This document shows, piece by piece, positions 57,037 through 64,000 of a stretch of 64,000 nucleotides of DNA. The stretch covers positions 187,186,501 to 187,250,500 of the forward strand of contig CM075669.1 in the NCBI GenBank assembly GCA_037962975.1, read 5' to 3'. Both the position numbers and the translations under genes were made by a program. Below the pieces are notes generated by a model. The model saw nothing but the letters and a program-made list of their open reading frames with translations, did no database searches and was not told the DNA's origin. The DNA is from Clitoria ternatea (Eukaryota > Streptophyta > Magnoliopsida > Fabales > Fabaceae). The first letter of the stretch is position 1; every line of letters begins with the position of its first letter.

Positions 57037-57539
57037 CCAATGTGACGTCCCGTATAATTTTCCGAATAAATTTTTCGCGTTTTTAAAAGATCGTTTAAAA
57101 TTCATGAATTAAAATCAGAGTTCACATAAAAGTCGATAATAGTGGAATATTATCATGCATACTAGTCGTGAATAATAAAATTCAAGGAATAATTACGTAG
57201 CTGAAACGATTTTAAAAATAACAGTACATAACACGTTGTATTTATTACAAATCATAAAATTAGAATAAATTCAAAATCCAAGCAATAATTCACATAGGCA
57301 TCAACCATAGCATCACTCTTCATCCTGGGTGGCATTCACTGTAAAAAATTAATGTAAGAGTGAGACAAAATATAGAATAAATATAAAATATATAGAATTG
57401 CACAAACACAATCAATAATACATAATGATATGATGAATATGCCAAACAAGTTTATTTAATAAGTCTTTAATTAGTCAAATGATGTCATGCTGGATCCATT
57501 TGGTTTGGTGGGAATACTGCAGTAAAAGGTCTTATAGAG

Positions 57540-57692
57540 ACACCGGTAGGAATTAATACAATCATGGATCCCTACAGCCCCATGACCAACACATCGGTAG
57601 GAATTTATACAGTCATGGATCCCTACAGCCCCATGACCAACACATCGGTAGGAATTTATACAGTCATGGATCCCTACAGCCCCATGACCAAC
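57540..57692. repeat. 51-bp tandem repeat, three copies (5' LTR of G)
   Basis: Same unit as 50642-50845 with three copies, so the array changed in copy number after insertion in at least one LTR. Confidence 0.95.
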
Positions 57693-58234
57693 ACACCGCA
57701 AAAATAGGGCTTTAACTCATCATAGAGTAACCCCCCACCAGGGTAGGCAGTCATGGAACCCCTAAAATTCCATGGTGCGTCCAAATGCTTATGATGCATG
57801 AATGCCTTTAATTCTCTTTATCATTTAACATACCATGATATTAATATTTCCAAAACCACTTGGAAAACCACAAATCCTCAAAGGACACATCACATATAAT
57901 AATTTTCAGAATCATGGATTTACTGTTTCAACCACATGTAACAATAACCACAAGGCATTCATGTATATATATAAATTTAATCATTCATAATTATCTACCA
58001 CCAAAGTATACAACTGTATGATACTCATTAGACACTCAACAACATCAATAATAATTCATAATTACTCAAGAGTTTAATAATAAATTGTTACCCTTAGAGA
58101 AAATATCATTTTTATCCATAATAACCATTATAAGCAAATTTCAGCATTTCCAACAGCAACATACGTTAGTAAAACAGTCATAACATGAGCAAATCAAATC
58201 CTTTTCATGTGATTCCACTTTCTATAGCTCAATA

Positions 58235-59200
58235 ACATAATTATCTACAACTTTCATGAAGACCATAAATTTAAATTCTAAACAGAAACATCACTTATTC
58301 ACAGAATACAAAACTGCCTCAAAGAGGATTTTTAAAACGTACACAGGTTAGTATTTTCAACGTTTCTGGAGCTACAAAAACAATTTTGGCATGAAATGAG
58401 TTCTAAATTATTCTTAACACAAATATCTACAACTTTCATGAAGGTACCAACCACTAATTCTCACCACAAAATTCCCATAGTTAATAGATTTTCATCATGA
58501 ACATACTTCTGTATTTTGAGCATATCTAGAGCTACAAGCATCTTTTTAACTCAAAACCACTTTCTATAGATCCCTAACATAAATATCTACAACTTTAATG
58601 AAGACATCAAAGTCTACAAACGTATGTATAATTCCCAGAATATTCATATATGCACAAAACACAAGATAAGTATTTCAATCGGACATGCTGTAGTATTTTG
58701 ATCATAACGCATGCTATACATATCCAATTCAGTCAGTTCAGGTCTTAAAATTCAAATAACAAGAAGATCTACAACTTTGATGAAGACACCAATCACTAAT
58801 TCTCACCACAAAGTTCCCAGTTTTGAAAATAAAATACGTATCTCAAGTTAACAGATTTACAGCTTGGACATACTTCAGTATTTTAGGCATAACTCAAGCT
58901 ACAAAAATCATTTTGACTTGAAACCACTTTTTACAGATCCATAACACAAATATCTACAACTTTTGGGAAGACATCAAAGACTGATTATGCTTTTAGAATT
59001 CCCAGAATATCAATATATACATAGAACATAGAACAAATATTCCACTCGGACATGCTGTAGTATTTTGGCTATAACTTTTGCTATACATATTCAAATTAAT
59101 TGATTCAGGTCTCAAAATTTAGATAACAAAAAGAGCTACAACTTTCATGAAGAAGGCATAATCAAATTCACAAGTTTTCAATCTCAAAACTGAGCAACAA
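58235..59200. repeat. Degenerate tandem array of about 180 bp (5' LTR of G)
   Basis: Counterpart of 51390-52370; one unit is shortened by a deletion near 58475. Confidence 0.85.
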
Positions 59201-59715
59201 GATACGAAATTAAAACTGGAATCCTAGAACAGCATACAATTCTACCCATTTCATAGTTATTCACAACCCTGTCCCCTCTTACTTGGATTGAAGATTCTGG
59301 CTGACTGAAAATGTTCTCCTCACTGTCCTAGCTTCAGATTGAAGGTGCCTTGATGGAGAAGAGGAATGAAAGGAAGAGAATTGACTAACTTAATTAATCT
59401 AAGGAGTTCTGGTCTTAACAAAGGCAGTGTTAATAATGCAAAGGCAAGTGGGGAACAACTTTTCGTGAGTGGGTTTCTAGTGGGCTGTTAGTGGGTTGAT
59501 AATGGAGATCTAGATAAGAAAGTAAGTTATATGTCTTCCACTTCTGGCCGTCCACCCACTAGGGTGAGTAATTGGATCAGATATATTAAAAAATATGCAT
59601 AAAGGGACAAAATTGAAGTCAAAACGTTAATTCTGACAGTGAATGCCGAGTGAAATTCTACCCAGTCAGCATATATGCCGACTGGAAATTGCCAGTACCG
59701 TGAAGAGAGGGAAAT

Positions 59716-59886
59716 CCGAGTACTCTCGCTCAAAAGGAATCCTCTCTCACTTGAGCGAGTGCCACACATTACACTGCAGAGGAGTTTCGCTCAAGCAAAA
59801 ACCGACTCGCTTGAGCGAATGTGAGTTTCTCTTAAGCGAATACTGACCCGCTTGAGCGAGACACACAAGCCTCACTTAAGCGAAAT
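59716..59886. repeat. CGCTTGAGCGA motif zone (5' LTR of G)
   Basis: Counterpart of 52895-53065 with several one-base differences inside motifs. Confidence 0.8.
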
Positions 59887-59917
59887 CCGACTAGAGGTCG
59901 TCATTCCCCAAAACCGA

Positions 59918-61400
59918 CCCTTCATCCACTCGGTTTCCACTCAACAAATTAAATTCAATCCGACTCCAAACTCTCAGATTCTCACTCGGCAGAACCTCTT
60001 GAAACCGAGTCAGCTCTCAATCAGTCTCTCACTCGGCAGTTTCAAACCAAATCATTCCTAAGCTGACTCACACTTACATAGTCTATCACTCGGCTAATTC
60101 CGAGTCATCACAAGCAGTCTTTCACTCAATTAAATCTTTCCAGACCGATCCACACTCTTTGGTTTGTCACTCGGCAGATTACTACAAACTGGCTCATTCT
60201 ACTCGATTGTGCACTCGGTAAAGTCTATTAAAACTGATTCCCAACACCCAGATTTCTACTCGGTAGAATAATCCTTACTGATCATCATTCACTTAGTATT
60301 TCACTTCCAGAACTGATTCAACATCAGATCGACCATCACTCGGCAATTCCTTTCCTTACCGACTCATCTCTAAATTGATTACTCACTCGGTATGTCATCC
60401 CAAAACCGACTCCTCATCAGGTTGATCCTCACTTGGTTAATTCATTCCAAAACCAACTATCCTTCATTTTTACCGTATATCCTCTGCAGGAGCCATCCCA
60501 CTCGGAATTACACACTCGGAGGCACTCCACTCTCAAGTTCCACTCGGAATTACTCTGCCCTTTCATCACTAGGAGGAATTCACTAAGCCATCTCACTCGG
60601 ATCTTATTCAAATCTTATCTACTCGGAATATATAACTTCATTCACTCGGAAGATATATATATAACTTTCACTCAGAATAGTTATAACATCTTTCACTCAG
60701 AAAGCAATACTCAGGAATATTAAAGTTTTCCCCACTCGAGGTTCACTCTGCTAATCATTACTTAGCCAAGGTTAGGCCAACTTCTTCAACTACATTTCAC
60801 TCAGAGTCCATTAAGGCCATCATCACTCAGAAAATGCCCACACGTATGATTCTCACTCGGAAATGGAGTCGTATACATAAGGCTCACTCGAAATGTTACA
60901 CAACTCTGGTTCCTCTCTCGGAAGTATCTCTCCAGTCATTTTTCACTCATAAATAAATTTTCCTTTGTAATCCTTCTCGGAAATGGGCACTCAGGAAACT
61001 TTCACTCAGAAATGAAAATGCTTAACAATGTATGACTCAGAATTGAGTCATTGGAAAATACTTGACTTAAAAATGAGTCCTTCTGAGATGTTTGACTCAG
61101 AATTGAGTCATTCAGATATAATTGACTCAGAAATGAGTCATTTGAATTCTTTTGACTCAGCAGTGAGTCATTCCAAGGTGAGTCACTCGGATTCTTTCAC
61201 CCAGAAGTGGTTCTATCAGTCCCACTTCACTCAGAAGTGCCTCAGACAAGGATTCCACTCAGAATAAACTCTCTCGGCCATGTTCCGCTCGGAAAACACA
61301 ACCTTCACTCGGAATTTCTCTTAGTCACTCAGAATTTTCCTTTTTCACTCGGAATAGAGTCTCTTCCTTACTCGGACAGTCCTTTCTATGGCATGCTTCA
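59918..61400 (-). repeat. TCACTCGG-rich zone (5' LTR of G)
   Basis: Counterpart of 53090-54600. Differences between the two copies are often CGG versus CAG at the motif itself. Confidence 0.8.
61033..61170. repeat. GACTC-N6-GAGTC hairpin array (5' LTR of G)
   Basis: Same five-unit array as 54213-54350. One left arm is altered (GACTTAAAAATGAGTC). Confidence 0.85.
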
Positions 61401-61478
61401 CTCGAAAATTGGATAATATTAATAATGACCTAGATTAAAAATAATTACACATGAGATTGAAATTTTTGGGATGTTACA

Positions 61479-61483
61479 ACTCC
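61479..61483 (+). repeat. Right target-site copy of G (ACTCC)
   Basis: Matches 50138-50142. Confidence 0.95.
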
Positions 61484-61892
61484 ACCCACTTTTATCCACA
61501 TTAAGCTTCATTATAGGAGCAATTATAGGTAGCCATGAAGAAGCCATGGAAGATTCATAGTCATCATCAATCATGTTACAAATAGATGATAAGTAATCCA
61601 CAATAGAAGCATGGATGGAATTAATCACAAAACCTATATACCACTCCTCCTCACCAAAAGCAGCATTATTCTTCTAAGTTCATACATGCCATAAGCTATT
61701 TAAGAACAATTTCACATAAGAACCTAAACACAATTCTTCACCTACGAGGCCAATTTATCTTATTACCTATGCCATAAACATACCCACAAACTTCCTAGGA
61801 GTGAAGACGGTCTCGTAACACATGCACTCCTGACTCTTGCTCCATAAAACATCCATCACACGAAGGAAAGGCTGCAAGGTTTCTTTGCCACC
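61484..61892 (-). pseudogene. LINE-type RNase H pseudogene, N-terminal piece
   Basis: On the minus strand a zf-RVT-like segment (ESGVHVLRDRLHS) is followed, with frameshifts and stops, by NNAAFGEEEWYIGFVINSIH, an acidic helix and WLPIIAPIMKLNVDKSGW, the start of an RNase H domain with its first Asp (NVD). The rest lies left of G at 49900-50142. The order zf-RVT, linker, RNase H is that of plant L1-type LINE ORF2 ends. The piece is cut on its other side by the LTR of H at 61893. Confidence 0.78.
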
Positions 61893-62522
61893 TGTTGGGA
61901 CTTTGACAAATGTACCAAAGTGACTGTAGTTTCAATAAGTATTAAGTTATTGTACCCATAAGGACTTACATGATATTCAATAATAAAAGAATAATCACTT
62001 GTAAATCACAATGAATATACTGCATTATATTCAAGGTTTTCTTCAAAAGGTTGATTGGTTGGAATTCGATTAAGTGTCAAAGTAAAAAAAGCAATAAAAC
62101 AAAGATAACAAGTAATAAAAGACATTAGGATCAGACTTCCCCATTCTATTCATTCCTGTGAAATCCTATTATATATAGTTAGACATTAAATCAAGTTAAT
62201 GTGGCATAAAATTCACTAAACTTAATCCCTTAATGAAAATATTATAAACCCTAACATTAAATCTCAATCCTTTGACAATGAAATGTTGGAATTTGTATTA
62301 AGAAAAGACTTTGAAAACCATTAGAATAAACTCTATCCCTAAAAGAATAATCTAATGGGCATTTTATCCCCAAAACCTATTCAGTAAACCAAACACACAC
62401 AAATAACATCCACCTAAATAAAAATAAGCATCAGACATAAGGAAAAAAACATTAACATGTTATAAATGCATAAATATACACAAATACTCACTACAAAGTT
62501 ATAAACAGAAATGGGTGTATCA
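61893..62522 (-). repeat. 3' LTR of H (proposed)
   Basis: On the minus strand it starts TGATACACCCATTTCTG at 62522 and ends AAGTCCCAACA at 61893, where LINE sequence begins. A TATA box TATATATAA lies at 62177-62169. The second LTR is outside the window, so the boundaries rest on TG/CA ends and the junction with the LINE. Confidence 0.6.
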
Positions 62523-62820
62523 AATCCTAACAAAGGAGGGTTTTAGTCACACATAGTCTTGACGACTCCTAAAAGATCAAAATACAAAATGAAAAGAGAA
62601 AAGGGGCAGAAAACTATGTTGCCTCCCAAGAAGCTCTTGCTTTAACATCCCTTAGCTGTGCGGTCCATAGAGGGATCAATTGCCACTCTCAACAGAGATT
62701 TCCTCCACTAAACCATCATGAGGCTTTAGACCTTGCCCTTACACAATCCACCTCCTGCAGTTGTACAGTCTTTAAGTTTTCATTCAAGATCATTTTCCTC
62801 ACTAGGAAAAGACCATGCCT
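62523..62820 (-). other. 3' non-coding region of H with conserved box
   Basis: Between the protease remnant and the LTR. It carries AAGAGCTTCTTGGGAGGCAAC (62638-62618), like the box after integrase in A. This supports loss of the whole RT-integrase block. Confidence 0.5.
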
Positions 62821-63480
62821 TTAAGGCCTCAAATTCATAGGCAATGACTTAAACTTTAACTTGGGGACTTGCACCATCTTCCTCCTAAGTGGAATCACTT
62901 GTGCCACTTCCACTTTAAAGCATTTCTCACCCTTTATAGCATATGTTAGACCATGGAATGCATTGAAATACAACTCATTTTGTTGATACCTTGAGGTAAC
63001 CCCACCTCTGTCAATGTCCAATGTCAATACTAACTTTGGTAGCCTTATGAAAGGTCTCCTCAAAATGAGAGGGATCTCAGCATCTTCCCTCATATCAAGG
63101 ATCACAAAGTCCATCAGGAATTCCATGGCGCCCACTTCCATCTTTAACTCCTTCACAACCTTACAAGGTTATTTGATTGATCGGTCCTTTAATTAAAGTT
63201 CCATAGTGGTTGGTGATAACTTTGCGCCCTTTATCTTTTGAAAAAACTTTAAGGGAAATAAGTTGACACTTGCCCCTAAATCAAGAAGTGCATTCTTGAT
63301 CTCTAAGCCCCCCAAAGAAATTGGCAAGGTGAAATTTCCTAGATCTGTTGACTTTTCATGAATAGGATCTTTTAGAAGAACTTTACATCCTAGCTCTAGA
63401 GTGGGAGACTTCTTTACAACACACCTATGTTTTTTGTCAAAGTCTTTCATAAAACGAATGTAACTTAGGATGTGATCCAA
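62821..63480 (-). pseudogene. Protease remnant of element H
   Basis: Two open stretches (63480-63193 and 63156-62821) are separated by a TAA. The first has MDHILSYIRFMKDFDKK, NFTLPISLGG and the catalytic DLGASVNLFPL motif; the second has FVILDMREDAEIPLIL followed by RRPF, where A has ILGRPF. They are homologous to residues 55-230 of the A protease frame. Sequence after about 62821 no longer resembles pol. A stop at 63481 side and a frame break precede the linker. Confidence 0.82.
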
Positions 63481-63499
63481 AGCCTTAATGAATGGGATA

Positions 63500-64000
63500 A
63501 TAACTTACAAATGACCCAAAATTTTAATAAATATTTTAAATTGATCCTCCTTAGCCTTTTTGGAGGGGCTATAAGGATATATGACAACTTGTTCCTTAAC
63601 ATTTCCACTTCATAATCAAGCAATCTTTTTTCTAATTCCTTTTTTTTATTTTTCTTTTCTCATTTCTTCCTTACTTTTTCCTTTCCACTCATATTTTCAT
63701 TCTTTTCCTCACTATCTTCTTTATATTCTTTTCCTCCCCACTCTTATTCTTTTTCACACTCTTATCCTTTTTTCACACTCTTATTTTTTTCTTATCATCT
63801 TTATTCTCATCTTCCTCAACAATTGCTTTAGGAATATTTCCACTTCTAGTGGCAATGACATTACAATTCTCATTGGGATTAGGCTTTTTTTGAGTAATGG
63901 ATTTTGGATCTTGTTTCCCTATAACTTACTTGACTTGTTGGCCAACTTAAATCTTTAAGTTCTTAATAGAGTCATTAGTGTTTTTTTATTGGTCATCACT
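63500..64000 (-). pseudogene. Gag-protease linker of H
   Basis: The minus strand encodes an NCNVIATRSGNIPKA-like motif (about 63880-63835), equivalent to AIITRSGK in A, and then a Lys/Glu-rich tract (63800-63590). The Phe/Ser/Leu-rich frame on the plus strand is its shadow. Confidence 0.6.

Larger units (their letters stand above)
50143..61478 (-). mobile_element. Element G: Tekay-type retrotransposon with giant LTRs and no pol
   Basis: Both LTRs (50143-54658 and 57041-61478) are about 4.4-4.5 kb and look about 97% identical by eye. They begin TGTAACATCCC and end GGACGTCACA on the minus strand. The internal region is only 2.4 kb: primer site for initiator tRNA-Met, a shortened gag, the beginning of protease, then about 1.3 kb of unrelated promoter- and leader-like DNA, and a polypurine tract. 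RT, RNase H and integrase are absent, so G must have been moved by enzymes from another element. A perfect ACTCC duplication shows it inserted as a unit. Confidence 0.93.
57041..61478 (-). repeat. 5' LTR of G
   Basis: Direct copy of 50143-54658, shorter mainly because one 51-bp unit and about 30 bases near 58475 are absent. All internal arrays are shared. On the minus strand an acceptor-like TTTTTTACAG/TGAATGCC occurs near 57336-57345. Ends TGTAACATCCC at 61478. Confidence 0.95.
61893..64000 (-). mobile_element. Element H: Athila-like deletion derivative, 5' end outside window
   Basis: Read leftwards from the right edge: Lys/Glu-rich linker, protease remnant, the conserved GGGAGGCAAC box and a 630-bp 3' LTR (62522-61893). 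RT, RNase H and integrase are missing between protease (ending about 62821) and the box. CCACC at 61888-61892 would be one target copy; the other is outside. It inserted in the LINE remnant. Confidence 0.75.

Noticed and set aside
63581..63958. Leu/Phe/Ser-rich membrane protein on the plus strand
   Set aside because: Antisense of the Lys/Glu-rich linker of H.

Overview
The window is plant nuclear DNA, almost entirely nested LTR retrotransposons; no intact host gene was recognised. Evidence for a plant: Athila-type and Tekay/Del-type Ty3/gypsy polyproteins, primer-binding sites complementary to tRNA-Asp and initiator tRNA-Met, LTRs of 0.6 to 4.5 kb, a CACTA terminus, a copia-type LTR tail and a plant-type LINE RNase H remnant. 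The style resembles legume heterochromatin, but that is an impression from memory. Element names A to H are mine.

Layout. A (minus, 1-9847) is an Athila-type element whose 3' LTR lies left of the window. It sits in the LTR sequence of E (plus, 9848-41140 in pieces), an old Tekay-type element whose 5' LTR is joined straight to protease, so its gag is gone. E is opened twice. D (11260-25631) is an unusual LTR-derived unit with 1.2 kb inverted arms, and D itself contains B (12002-21985), a complete Tekay element with target duplication GGTTT. C (32863-38935) is a deleted Athila-type element with duplication GGCAT. E lies against F (41141-43820), a related LTR fragment. The deepest stack is F > E > D > B.

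From 43821 to 50137 the DNA is AT-rich and mostly non-coding: a weak exon-like frame, an LTR-like promoter, one end of a CACTA transposon and a copia-type LTR tail. G (minus, 50143-61478) is complete in outline with 4.4-4.5 kb LTRs and duplication ACTCC, but pol is missing. It splits a LINE-type RNase H pseudogene. H (minus, 61893 to beyond the edge) is an Athila-like derivative reduced to a gag/linker/protease region and one LTR, also inserted in the LINE remnant.

The elements look like decayed polyprotein genes: reading frames carry stops and frameshifts, A's integrase lacks its catalytic glutamate, and E's reverse transcriptase lacks its catalytic aspartates. The most striking pattern is in the LTRs. 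Several families carry arrays of short inverted-repeat motifs (CTCGCT-TG-AGCGAG, TGAATCGATTCA, GACTC-N6-GAGTC) and a shared CCGAGTGA word. E and F carry different palindromes at the same LTR position. D has U3-type ends at both sides. Several LTR leaders also show splice-site-like signals.
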